The notes beneath the pieces were generated by a model. The model was given only the letters and a program-made list of their open reading frames with translations. It had not been told where the DNA came from and did no database searches. A program made the translations under genes and the position numbers. A stretch of DNA of 64,000 nt from Orobanche coerulescens (lineage: Eukaryota; Streptophyta; Magnoliopsida; Lamiales; Orobanchaceae): positions 100,406,501 through 100,470,500 of the forward strand of contig CM065815.1 in the NCBI GenBank assembly GCA_033398695.1, given 5' to 3'. Position 1 is the first letter of the stretch. The number at the start of each line of letters is the position of its first letter. This document shows positions 10,791 to 20,818 of the stretch, in pieces.

Positions 10791-11400
10791 CAGCCTCTAT
10801 TCTAGGACTGGAGAAATTAAAAGGGCAATAAAACCGATAACGAGCTTGAAAGCTCTTTACCCGATGTTGTTGTTTCTCTTTTACAGGAATACAAGGATGT
10901 GTTTACAGAAGAGGCCCCACCAGGTTTTCCTCCCATCTGCGGCATCGAACATCAAATGGACTTTGTTCCCAGTGCACCAATTCCCAATCGGCTAGCTCAT
11001 CAGAGTAATCCGGATGAAATAAAGGAAATTCAGCGGCAAGTGACCGAACTAATGGAAAAAGGGACACGTAAGATAAAGTCTAAGCCCCTGCGCCGTTCCC
11101 GTGCTACTCGTTCTGAAGAAAGATTCAACATGGAGGATGTGTGTTGATTGTCGAGCTATAAACAATATTACGGTAAATTATCGACATCCTATCCCTCGCT
11201 TAGATGATATGTTAGATGAATTACATGGTTCTAGCATGTTCTCTAAAATTGATCTTAAAAGTGGTTACCACCAAATTAGGATGAAAGAAGGAGACCAATG
11301 AAAAACTACATTTAAAACAAAATACGAACTATATGGATGGATGGTAATGCCTCGATATTATCCCTCCCTAACTTCTCTAAATCTTTTGAGATTGAATGTG
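10791..11400 (+). pseudogene. C0 reverse transcriptase with large internal deletion
   Basis: RT amino part at 10899-11091 (GFPPICGIEHQMDFV, NPDEIKEIQRQVTELM). A frameshift near 11090 leads to [19 protein letters not shown] and [15 protein letters not shown] at 11101-11301. A stop at 11299-11301 replaces a Trp codon. At about 11350 the sequence jumps from the VMP motif to the LPNFSKSFEIECDAS segment at the RT/RNase H border. The YxDD box and thumb are gone (about 450 bp compared with A5). Confidence 0.85.
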
Positions 11401-11840
11401 ATGCCGAGAACAGGGATAGGTGCTGTATTAATGCAAGAAGGAAAGCATATAGCTTACTTTAGCGAAAAATTGAGTGGTCCTACACTACCCGACATACGAC
11501 AAGGAACTCTATGCGTTGGTGAGAGCTTTGAAAACTTGGCAGCATTATCTATGGCCAAAGCAATTTGTGATTCACACGGATCATGAATCTCTAAAACACC
11601 TAAAAGGGCAGCACCGACTCAACAAACGACATGCTAAATGGGTAGAGTTTATTGAAACTTTTCCTTATGTAATCCGCTACAAGAAAGGTAAAGAAAATGT
11701 GGTCGCGATGCTCTCTCTCGAAGGTATACACTTATCTCCACTCTTGATACTAAACTACTCAGTTTTGAACATATTAAAGAATTGTATATCAATGATCTTG
11801 ATTTCAGACAAGTTTACAAAGAATGTGAACAAATAGCTCA
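11360..11840 (+). pseudogene. C0 RNase H
   Basis: Visible: [22 protein letters not shown], then after a shift [19 protein letters not shown] and [14 protein letters not shown]. The last catalytic motif, VADALS in sister copies, reads VVAMLS because of a one-base loss near 11706. The linker to integrase follows in a shifted frame to about 11840. Confidence 0.83.
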
Positions 11841-12589
11841 GGTCAATTCTACAAACATGATGGCTATTTGTTTTGTGAAAATCAGTTATATATTCCTGCT
11901 TGTTCATTGCGAGACTTATTTATGCATGAATCACATAGTGGTGGTTTAATGGGACACTTCGGGATAGCAAAAACTTTAGCTATTTTACATGACTATTTTT
12001 TTTGGCCGCATATGAAGCGTGATGTTGAGCAAATTTGTAATCGATGCGTAACATGTAAACCAGCTAAATCAAAAGTGTTACCTAATGGACTATATACACC
12101 CTTACCTATTTCTACCGAACCATGGGTAGATATATCTATGGACTCCGTCCTAGGACTACCAAGAAGTAAAAATGGAAAAGACTCAATTTTTGTGGTGGTT
12201 GATAGGTTTCCAAAAATGGCACACTTTTTTTCATGTCACAAAACTGATGATGCTTCACACATCGTTAATCTATTCTTTAAAGAAATAGTAAGGTTACATG
12301 AAATGCCTCAGACGATTGTGTCTGATAGAGATACAAAAATCTTAAGTTATTTTTGGAAAACCTTGTGGGGAAAATTGGGCACAAAATTATTATTTTCAAC
12401 AACTTGCCATCCCCAAACGGACGGTCAAACTGAAGTTGTTAATAGAACCTTATCCACTCTATTAAGAACAGTTATTAACAAGAATATCAAAACATGGGAA
12501 GAAAGCCTCCCTCACATTGAATTTGTGTATAATCGATCGGTGCATTCAGCTACTAAATATTCTCCGTTCGAGATTGTGTACGGCTTTAA
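11841..12589 (+). pseudogene. C0 integrase, amino part
   Basis: The HHCC zinc module ([24 protein letters not shown]) is followed by the core with all acidic residues: Asp of [11 protein letters not shown], Asp of VSDRDTKI, Glu of [11 protein letters not shown]. The frame is open from 11868 to FEIVYGFN, where A5 entered. Beyond 12589 the open frame is only the A5 LTR. The rest of the domain is at 60274-60312 and 62768-63248. Confidence 0.9.
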
Positions 12590-13695
12590 TTATACGAAAC
12601 CGACTACTCCAAGTGAAGAAGACGAAGTGAGGATTGACGTAAAACACCTTGAACATACTCTTACATAGTTAGGCGAGAAAACGGATACGAGACCTGGAGT
12701 AACCTTGGTGATCGAACTGGGAATAACTTAAACGTGGCAACATGCATCATGTTGGGTCCAAGTTGGTGAAGATAAGATAATAAAGATTTCATCCCATTTC
12801 TTTATAATAAAGTGATGCATGATTCACAGCCTGCATGTGAAGAAGAATATTACCCTGGAGACGAAACCCATCCTTTATTCCTTTTGTTTAATAGTGGCGT
12901 GGAGTACCGCCTTTTGTTGTCTTTTCCTTTATTTTAAGATCATGTGATCTTATCTTTTAATATTTTAAGTAATCTTGTAGGGCTACTCTTATCTATAAGT
13001 AGTCATGTTTGGGTTGTAATCGATTTCATTATTGAATGATAAAAAAAAATACATTGTGTATTGTTTAAAGTGTTGGACGAGTTTCCTTCCAAAATTTGGT
13101 TATTGTTCGACGCATTTTCGAATTTTAATCTGATCAATTCTCAATAGGTCGTGAGAAGAAATCACCTTATCGAATTATAGGTCTAGTTAGATAAACACCT
13201 GTTTCCTGTCCTGTTTCGGTAGAAAACTTCCCCTCTTCAGACAGTCCTTACATTTTGTTCCATACTTCAACTTATTGTCCGTGTTCCCTGTTCGCAAAAG
13301 ATATTCCTCTTGCTTTCGATACAGGTTTGTACCTGATCGGGAGTTCGCATCAATTGCTGTTCGATTGTCCGAAGCTTGTTTCCTGTTTCTATTGCATCCG
13401 ACCGAAACCTGCTGTTTTCGAGTGCCTCTGTTTGGAGTTGCCTGTTCTGAGTCATTTCCACTCGGCCAGTTCATGTCTTGATGCGTGATGCAGTCCATCA
13501 TTGTTGCTGTATCGAACTGTTGTTATCAGTTCCTGTCTTGTGCGCGTGCCGCTATCCATTCTTGTTGCTGTATCGAACTGTTGCTATTAGTTCCTATCAG
13601 TTCCTAACTGTGCTGTTCGATTACTTTTTTTCTAAGTGTTGTTCGCTTCCGCTCGTGAAACAGCCTTCCGCTGTACTGATAGAGATTTTGCATCA
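12590..13695 (+). mobile_element. A5 5' LTR
   Basis: 1106 bp, from TTATACGAAACC (TGATACG with a G-to-T change) to TTTGCATCA. It opens with the 3' end of pol as non-functional coding-like sequence ([21 protein letters not shown]). A minisatellite lies near 13500-13620. Confidence 0.9.
12993..13002 (+). promoter_or_regulatory. Candidate LTR TATA box, family A
   Basis: CTATAAGTAG, at the same relative place in the family A LTRs and about 400 bp into the LTR. It is a plausible Pol II core promoter element; no expression data support it. Confidence 0.4.
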
Positions 13696-13699
13696 TAAG

Positions 13700-13711
13700 T
13701 GGTATCGGAGC
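13700..13711 (+). other. A5 primer binding site
   Basis: TGGTATCGGAGC, 4 bases after the LTR. One mismatch to the initiator-Met tRNA complement TGGTATCAGAGC; the G would still allow a G-U pair with the tRNA. Confidence 0.85.
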
Positions 13712-13734
13712 CCCGGTTCTTGATCTTTGGCATT

Positions 13735-14701
13735 ATGGATCTCAACGATGCTGATTTCTTGGCAAAACTTCGCGACGCATTGTGTGACATACCAGAACAA
13801 CACGACCAGCGTTGGCAACCTAGGCGTGGTGATTATGAACAACCCTCGTGCCATGTCAAAGAATTTAAAGTTAACGAGCTTCCGGAGTTCGTTGGCGGGA
13901 CAGACCCTGAAGTTTACTTAGAATGGGAACATAAAATTGATCGCCTGTTCGAGTTTAAAGACCTCGACGATGAGAAACGGTGCAAGTATGCAATTCTCAA
14001 GTTGGGGAAAGGTGCTTCACTTTGGTTCGAAGGAGTCAAAACACGAAGAACTCGTGTGGGTAAAGAAAAGATCCGTTCGTGGGATTCATTAAAAATAAAA
14101 CTTCGTAAAATATATGTACCAACATCACATAGGTTTTCCTTATACCGGAAGATTGCCGACCTCTTGCAAGGAAAGTTAAGCGTCAGTGAATACATTGAGG
14201 AGTTTGAAAATCTGACCTTAATGGGAGAAATAGAAGAGAATGAGGAGCAGAAGATGTCGCGTTTCTTGAGTGGCTTGAACCGAAGCATAGCTAACTCAGT
14301 GGAATTATACCCATACGAAGACTTCGATACATTGTGTGGACTATGTGTGAAATTGGAAGCTCAAAACAAAATGAAGTTTTATAAACCCGAGTTTCCTACC
14401 CCTACTGCGATTCCTAAAGCCCCCTACGTGCCGAAGGAGACGAGTTTGATCAAAGTATGATGTTTAAAATGTCAAGGGTTCGGTCATATTAAAATTTGTC
14501 TGAGTAAACGAGTGGTGACACTAAGAGAAGCTGTCACGATCCGAGATGAGTTGTTGGTCGAAGATAAAAAGGAAAGACTGGGTGATGTGTTTGATTTCAA
14601 CGTGGAAGATGAAGAAGGAGAAGAATGTGAAACTTACGATGCTCCAAACTATGACACGGCTTTAGTTCTTCGTACTTTACAATCCAAATCTGTTTCGAAT
14701 G
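13735..14701 (+). pseudogene. A5 gag, 5' part
   Basis: Starts at ATG 13735 (MDLNDADFLAKLRDAL). The retrotransposon-gag domain is well kept (VNELPEFVGGTDPEVYLEWEHK, IRSWDSLKIKLRK, RFLSGLNRSIANSVELYPYEDFD). A TGA at 14458-14460 replaces an Arg codon just before the zinc knuckle. The knuckle reads CLKCQGFGHIKIC, one residue short of the CX2CX4HX4C spacing. The gene stops at 14701, where the T array was inserted, and resumes in frame at 26033 with SNYSEQWDQIFHTKC. Confidence 0.88.
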
Positions 14702-15533
14702 TGATACAAAACCGACTACTCCAAGCGAAGAAGACGAAGTAAAGATTGACGTAAAACACCTTGAACATACTCCAACATACTTAGGCGAGAAAACGGATAC
14801 GAGACCTGGAGTAACCTTGGTGATCGGACTTGGAGTAACATAAACATGGCAACTTGCATCATATAAGGGTCCAAGTGGTGGAGATAAAATAATATATATT
14901 TCATCCCTTTCTTTATAATAAAAGAGGCAGGATTCTCGGCGGCCTGCATGTGAAGAATGGCTATCCCTTTGAGACAAAACCCATCTTTTATGCCTTTTGT
15001 TTGCAAGTGGTGTGGAGTATCTTTTTATTGTCTTTTCCCTTATTTTAAGACCATGTGGTCTTATCTTGTAATAGTTTAAGTAATCTTGTCAGGCTACTCT
15101 TACCTATAAGTAGTCATGTTGAGTTGTATTGAACATCATTATTGAATCATCAAACAAAGTACCCTGTGTATTGTTCAAGTGTTGGACGATTTTCCTTCCA
15201 AAATTTGGTTATTATTCGATGCGTTTTTCGAATCTTAATGTGATCAATTCTCAATAGGTCTTGAGAAGAAATCACCTTATCGAATTATAGGTCTAGTTCG
15301 ATAAAACAACTGTTTCCTGTCCTGTTTCGATATTCCTCTTGCTTTCGATACAGGGTTGTACTTGGTCAGGAGTTCCTATCTTGTGCGCGCGTCGCTGTCC
15401 ATTATTTCTGTCAGATTTAATCATTACTAGCCTCGCGATTTCTAACTATATTGTTCGATTCCTTTTTGGCTAATTGCTATCGCTCCCGCTCGTCGAAACA
15501 GCCTCCTGCTGTACCGATAGAGAATTTGCATCA
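14702..15533 (+). mobile_element. T LTR 1
   Basis: 832 bp, TGATACAAAACC to TTGCATCA. It is shorter than LTRs 2 and 3 because about 165 bp of the minisatellite region near 15375-15420 is missing. It begins with the pol-tail segment ([20 protein letters not shown]). Confidence 0.9.
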
Positions 15534-15537
15534 TAAG

Positions 15538-15549
15538 TGGCATCGGAGC
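15538..15549 (+). other. Primer binding site, T internal 1
   Basis: TGGCATCGGAGC, 4 bases after LTR 1; two mismatches to the initiator-Met tRNA complement. Confidence 0.8.
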
Positions 15550-15572
15550 CCAAGTTCTTGATCTTTGGCATT

Positions 15573-17354
15573 ATGGATCTCAACGATGCTGATTTCTTGG
15601 CAAAACTTTGCGACGCATTGCGTGACATACCAGAACAACGCAACCAGCGTTGCCCACCTAGGCGTGGTGACTATGAACGACCCTCACACCATGTCAAAGA
15701 GTTCAACCAACTTCTGGAGTTTGTTGGCGGGACAGACCCTGAAGTTTACCTAGAATGGGAACGTAAAATTGATTGCATGTTCAAGTTTAAAGACCTCGAC
15801 GATGAGAAATGGTGCAAGTATGAAATTCTCAAGTTGGGGAAAGGCGCTTCACTTTGGTACGAAGGAGTGAAAACACGAAGAGCTCGTGCGGAGAAAGAAA
15901 AGATCCGTTCGTGGGATTCATTAAAAAGAAAACTTCGAAAAAGATATGTACCAACATCACACCGGTTGTCCTTGTACCGGAAGATTGCAGACCTCATGTA
16001 AGGAAAGTTGAGTGTCAGTGAATACATTGAGGAGTTTGAGAATCTGACCTTAATGGGAGAAATAGAGGAGAATGAGGAGCAGAAGATGTCGTGTTTCTTG
16101 CGTGGCTTGAACCGAAGCATAGCTAACTCGGTGGAATTATACCCATACGAAGACTTCGATACATTATGTGGGCTATGTGTGAAGTTGGAAGCTCAAAACA
16201 AGATGAAGTTGTATAAACCCGAGTTTCCATCCAAATTTGTAAACCCAAGTATCGGTTCCAGTTCAGCTACTAAAACAACTGTACCGACTCCTGCCCCTGT
16301 TGCAATTCCTAAAGCCCCCTACGTACCGAAGGAAATGAGTTTGGCGAAGGTACGATGTTTCAAATATCAAGGGTTCGGTCATTACCAAAATGCGTGTCTG
16401 AACAAATGGGTGGTGACACTCAGGGAGGCTCTTGAGGTACGGGAAGAATTGATAGTCGAGGACGAAAGAGAAAGGCTCGGTGACGTGTTTAATGTGGATG
16501 CCGAAGAAGAAGAGGAGTGCGAGGCTTACAATGCTCCAAATTATGATACAAGTCTAGTCCTTTGCACTTTGCAAGTCAAAGCGGTTTCGAGGGATACGGA
16601 ACAACGAGACCAAATATTCCACACCAAGTGTCAAATCAAAGACAAATAGTGTAGTTTGATAATCGATTGGGGAAGTTGTACTAATGTAGCTTCAAGCACG
16701 ATGGTGACAAAGCTCGGACTCATCACTACTGCTCATCCAAAACCATACGCGTTACATTGGCTCGATGATGGGAGTAAAGTGAAAGTTTCGAAACAAGTAC
16801 GGGTCGGTTTAACCATGGGTTCATATGGGGACGACGTATTATGTGATGTACTCCCGATGGATGCATGCCATATACTTTTGGGACGACTGTGGCTATTTGA
16901 TAGAGATGTTTTACATCGAGGGATAAGTAACGAATATGAATTACGGGATAAAGACAAGAAGATTGTGCTTAAACCAATGGCACCTCAAGCCATTCGTTCG
17001 ATGAGTTCTAGTCAAATGGAAAAACTGAAACTTACTATGTTTTCGAGTGAGAAGGAGGTGAAACACGCTATTGATGATGGAGAGCGTGTGTATTTGTTAA
17101 CAATTAAAGAAACACAGGACGTGGACTTGGTTGTGCAAGACAAGGGGGAAATCGATACCTTGTTACGCGAATTTGCAGATGTTTTTCCGGAAGACTTACC
17201 GCCGCGTTTGCCACCCTTACGTGGTATTGAACACCAAGTCGATCTTATACCGGGTGCGTCACTCCCTAACAAGGCTGCCTATCGATGTAATCCCGAGGAG
17301 ATAAAGGAGTTACAAAAACAAATCGAGGAACTAATAAACCGCGGGTACATTTAG
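15573..17354 (+). pseudogene. T internal 1: gag-protease
   Basis: Starts at ATG 15573 (MDLNDADFLAKLCDAL). The gag domain has a stop at 15999-16001 (Gln codon in copy 2). The zinc knuckle reads CFKYQGFGHYQNAC, with Tyr in place of the second Cys in both copies. Protease reads IIDWGSCTNVAS, where relatives have IIDGGSC, also in both copies. A stop at 16647-16649 replaces the Trp just before it. LLGRLWLFDRDVLH then leads into the RT region (PPLRGIEHQVDLIPG) up to a stop at 17352. Confidence 0.88.
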
Positions 17355-18510
17355 AAAGCTTGAGTCCTTGAGCGGTTCCAGTTTTTCTTGTCCCGGAGAA
17401 AGACGGGTCATGGTGAATGTGCATAGATAGTAGAGCCATGAATAACATAACCATCAAGTATCGATTCCCAATTCAGAGACTTGATGATATGTTGGACGAA
17501 TTGCATGGTTCAGAGGTTTTTTCGAAGGTTGATTTGAGAAGCGGCTACCATCAAATCCGGATGCGAGAAGGAGATGAGTGGAAGACGGCCTTCAAAACTA
17601 AACACGGGCTATATGAATGGTCCGTTATGCCGTTCGGCCTTACAAATGCGCCGAGTATTTTCATGCGTTTGATGAACGAAGTACTTAAGCTATTTTTGGG
17701 AAAATTTGTGGTTGTATACTTGGATGACATTTTGATTTATAGCCGATCGTTACAAGAACATCTCGGACACTTAATGCAAGTCTCCTAGATCCTTAGGGAC
17801 CAACGGCTGTATGGAAAAAGGGAGAAGTGCTCCTTATTACTCGAAAGTATAGTCTTTCTTGGCTATATCATTTCACAGGACGGAGTGTCGGTTGACCAAA
17901 CCAAGATCGAAGCAATTAAGTCATGGCTGCTTCCCGTTACAGTAACAGAAGTTAGGTCATTCCAAGGACTTGCTTCATTCTACGGAAGATTCATTCGGTA
18001 TTTCAGCACCATTTCAAGCCCAATAAAAGAATATTTTAAGAAAGGTACGTTTAATTGAAGCGGGGCTGCCCAGGAGTCGTTTGAAAATTTGAAAACGAAG
18101 TTATGTGAAGCACCAATATTAGAATTACCCGATTTTTCGCAACCATTCGAAGTAGAATGTGATGCTAGCGGAGTTGGCATTGGAGCGGTTCTCATTCAAG
18201 GAAAGCGTCCTATTGCTTATTTTTCAAAAAAGTTAAACAGTGCTCGTCTCAATTATTGTACGTACGATAAGGAGTTCTATGCTATTGTGAGGGCTCTAGA
18301 TCATTGGAGTCACTATCTTCGGCCGAAGCATTTCATCCTGTATTTGGACCATGAGTCATTGAAGTATATTAATGGGCAACACAAGTTAAGTCCGAGGCAT
18401 GCTAAGTGGGTGGAATTCTTACAATCATTTCACTTTTCATCGAAGTATAAGGATGGCAAGAGCAACGTTGTAGCAGATGCGTTGTCTAGGCGGTATGCCT
18501 TACTCTCTAC
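17355..18510 (+). pseudogene. T internal 1: reverse transcriptase and RNase H
   Basis: After a break, RT reads [19 protein letters not shown] and [21 protein letters not shown], then [13 protein letters not shown] and an intact YLDDILIYS active site at about 17718. Stops at 17786 (VS then TAG) and near 18057 (FN then TGA) are also present in copy 2. RNase H at 18089-18510 keeps [40 protein letters not shown] and VVADALSRR. Replication functions are lost. Confidence 0.88.
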
Positions 18511-19921
18511 TTTTGATGTTCGTTTGCTTGGAGTTCGAGACAGTGAAGGAATATTATGACGGTGATGCGGATTTTGGTGAGACTTTCACTCTTTGCAAAT
18601 CTGCTCCATTTGGAGAATTTTCGATACAGGAAGGATTCCTCTTCAAAGGAAATATTCTTTGCTTGCCCAAACACACGGTTCGGGAATTTTTTGTTCGGGA
18701 GGCTCATGAGGGAGGCTTGGCTGGCCATTTTGGTTCGGCTAAGACTTTAGATGTACTTAAGGAACATTTTATTGGCCAATGATGCAGGGGGATGTGAATG
18801 ACATAATTAGTAAGTGTGTGACATGCCATATTGCGAAGAGTTCGTTCAAGCCGGGAGTATACACACCTTTACCGATTCCGGAAAGGCCATGGGAAGATGT
18901 CTCCATGGATTTCATTGTTGCTTTACCTTGTACTCAATGAGGGAAGGATGCTATTATGGTAGTCATAGATCGTTTTTCGAAAATGGCCCATTTTATAGCG
19001 TGCCACAAGACAGACGATGCAAGCAATGTGGCCGACTTATATTTCCAAGAGGTGGTATGTTTACATGGGATTCCGTAGACTATTGTTTCAGATCGGGATT
19101 CAAAATTTATTAGCTACTTTTGGAACACTCTATGGAGGAAGGTGGGAACAAAACTCTTGTTTAGCACTTCGCACCACCCTCAAACCGACGGGCAGACCGA
19201 AGTGACTAATCGAACTCTGGGAACACTGTTGTGAGGTCTTGTAAGCAAGACACAAAAGGACTGGGATCTAAAACTACCACGTGCGGAGTTTGCTTATAAT
19301 CGTTCTCCTACTCATGCCACGACGCACTCTCCATTTGAAGTAGTTTACGAGCTGAATCCTTAAATACCATTAGATCTAATTCCATTACTGAGTGACGAAT
19401 TAGTGCATAAGGATGCGGAGTCAAATTTGATGTTAATGATGAAATTACACGAACAAGTACGTAACCGAATCAAGGAAATAAACGAGACTTACAAAAGAAA
19501 GTCGAACAAGCAAAGAAAACCGAGGTTATTCAAGGTTGGGGATTTAGTTTGGGTGCATCTGAGGAAAGAGCAATTTTCGAGTAAATGAAAAAACAAGTTG
19601 ATGCCATGAGCTGAGGGGTCGTTTAAAGTAGTTGCGAAGGTGAACGACAAAGCATACAAGTTAGAACTTCCGGGTGATTATGGAGTGCATGTTACTTTTA
19701 ACATAGGAGATATATCTCCTTATTTCGATGACAATGGAATTACGGAATTGAGGACAATTCCTTTTAAAGAAGGAGGGAATGATACGAAACCGACTACTCC
19801 AAGCGAAGAAGACAAAGTAAGGATTGACGTAAAACACCTTGAACATACTCCAACATACTTAGGCGAGAAAACGGATACGAGACCCGGAGTAACCTTGGTG
19901 ATCGGACTTGGAGTAACTTAA
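18477..19921 (+). pseudogene. T internal 1: integrase
   Basis: The linker frame is shifted near 18535, a defect shared with copy 2. The HHCC module (GGLAGHFGSAKT) is followed by a one-base loss at about 18770, private to this copy. CVTCHIAKSS, SMDFIVALP, a stop near 18938 (ATGAGGG) and a stop near 19077 follow. [11 protein letters not shown] keeps the catalytic Glu. Stops interrupt the C-terminal part near 19363, 19587 and 19608. The last segment, NDKAYKLELPGDYGV to VIGLGVT, ends at 19921, inside LTR 2. Confidence 0.87.
19766..19779 (+). other. Polypurine tract inside pol, family A
   Basis: AAAGAAGGAGGGAA sits directly before the LTR and encodes Lys-Glu-Gly-Gly of the integrase tail. Equivalent tracts precede the other family A 3' LTRs at 25019-25032 and 59158-59171, and on the minus strand at 2714-2727 and 49963-49976. 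It is the expected plus-strand primer. Confidence 0.8.
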
Positions 19922-20779
19922 ACATGGCAACTTGCATCATATAATGGTCCAAGTGGTGGAGATAAAATAATAAATATTTCATCCCTTTCTTTATAATAAA
20001 AGAGGCAGGATTCTCGGCGGCCTGCATGTGAAGAATGGCTATCCCTTTGAGACAAAACCCATCTTTTATGCCTTTTGTTTGCAAGTGGCGTAGAGTATCT
20101 TTTTATTGTCTTTTCCCTTATTTTAAGACCATGTGGTCTTATCTTGTAATAGTTTAAGTAATCTTGTCAGGCTACTCTTACCTATAAGTAGTCATGTTGA
20201 GTTGTATTGAACATCATTATTGAATCATCAAACAAAATACCCTGTGTATTGTTCAAGTGTTGGACGATTTTTCTTCCAAAATTTGGTTATTATTCGATGC
20301 GTTTTTCGAATGTTAATGTGATCAATTCTCAATAGGTCTTGAGAAGAAATCACCTTATCGAATTATAGGTCTAGTTCGATAAAACAACTGTTTCCTGTCC
20401 TGTTTCGATATTCCTCTTGCTTTCGATACAAGGTTGTACTTGGTCGGGAGTTTGCATCAATTGTTGTTTGGTTGCCCGAAACTTGCTTCCTGATTCCTTT
20501 AATATCCGACTGAAACTTGTTGTTTCGAGTGCCACTATTTGGAGTCGCCTGTTCCGAGTCATTTCCACTCGGCCAGTTCCTGTCTTGTTGCTGTGTCGAA
20601 CTGTGGTTATCAGTTCCTGTCTTGTGCGCGCGTCGCTGTCCATTATTGCTGCTGTATCAAACTGTTGCTACCAGTTCCTGTCAGTTTCTAACTATACTGT
20701 TCGATTCCTTTTTGGCTAATTGCTATCGCTCCCGCTCGTCGAAACAGCCTTCTGCTGTACCGATAGAGAATTTGCATCA
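19780..20779 (+). mobile_element. T LTR 2 (central, shared)
   Basis: 1000 bp, TGATACGAAACC to TTGCATCA. It acts as 3' LTR of internal region 1 and 5' LTR of region 2. No target duplication borders it, as expected for a recombination-made array. Confidence 0.9.
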
Positions 20780-20783
20780 TAAG

Positions 20784-20795
20784 TGGCATCGGAGC
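20784..20795 (+). other. Primer binding site, T internal 2
   Basis: TGGCATCGGAGC, identical in sequence and spacing to that of internal region 1. Confidence 0.8.
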
Positions 20796-20818
20796 CCAAG
20801 TTCTTGATCTTTGGCATT

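Larger units (their letters stand above)
10219..12589 (+). mobile_element. C0: outermost Ty3/gypsy element, family C, left segment
   Basis: C0 continues at 60274-60312 and about 62768-64000. It is split by A5 (TTTAA at 12585-12589 and 60274-60278) and by the LINE. Its 5' LTR and most of gag are left of the window, beyond C1. The reading frame across A5 rejoins as VYGFN then PLTPLDLIPLP, which supports the reconstruction. It is degenerate throughout and, as host of all the others, the oldest element here. Confidence 0.88.

Noticed and set aside
12595..12668. C0 integrase appearing to end in [23 protein letters not shown]
   Set aside because: After 12589 the frame is A5 LTR; the fusion is accidental, and the true continuation is at 60274.
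15537..15572. Extra N-terminal residues (MASEPKFLIFGI) before MDLNDADF in family A gag
   Set aside because: They are read from a non-ATG codon through the primer binding site and leader; the first ATG is at MDLNDADF.
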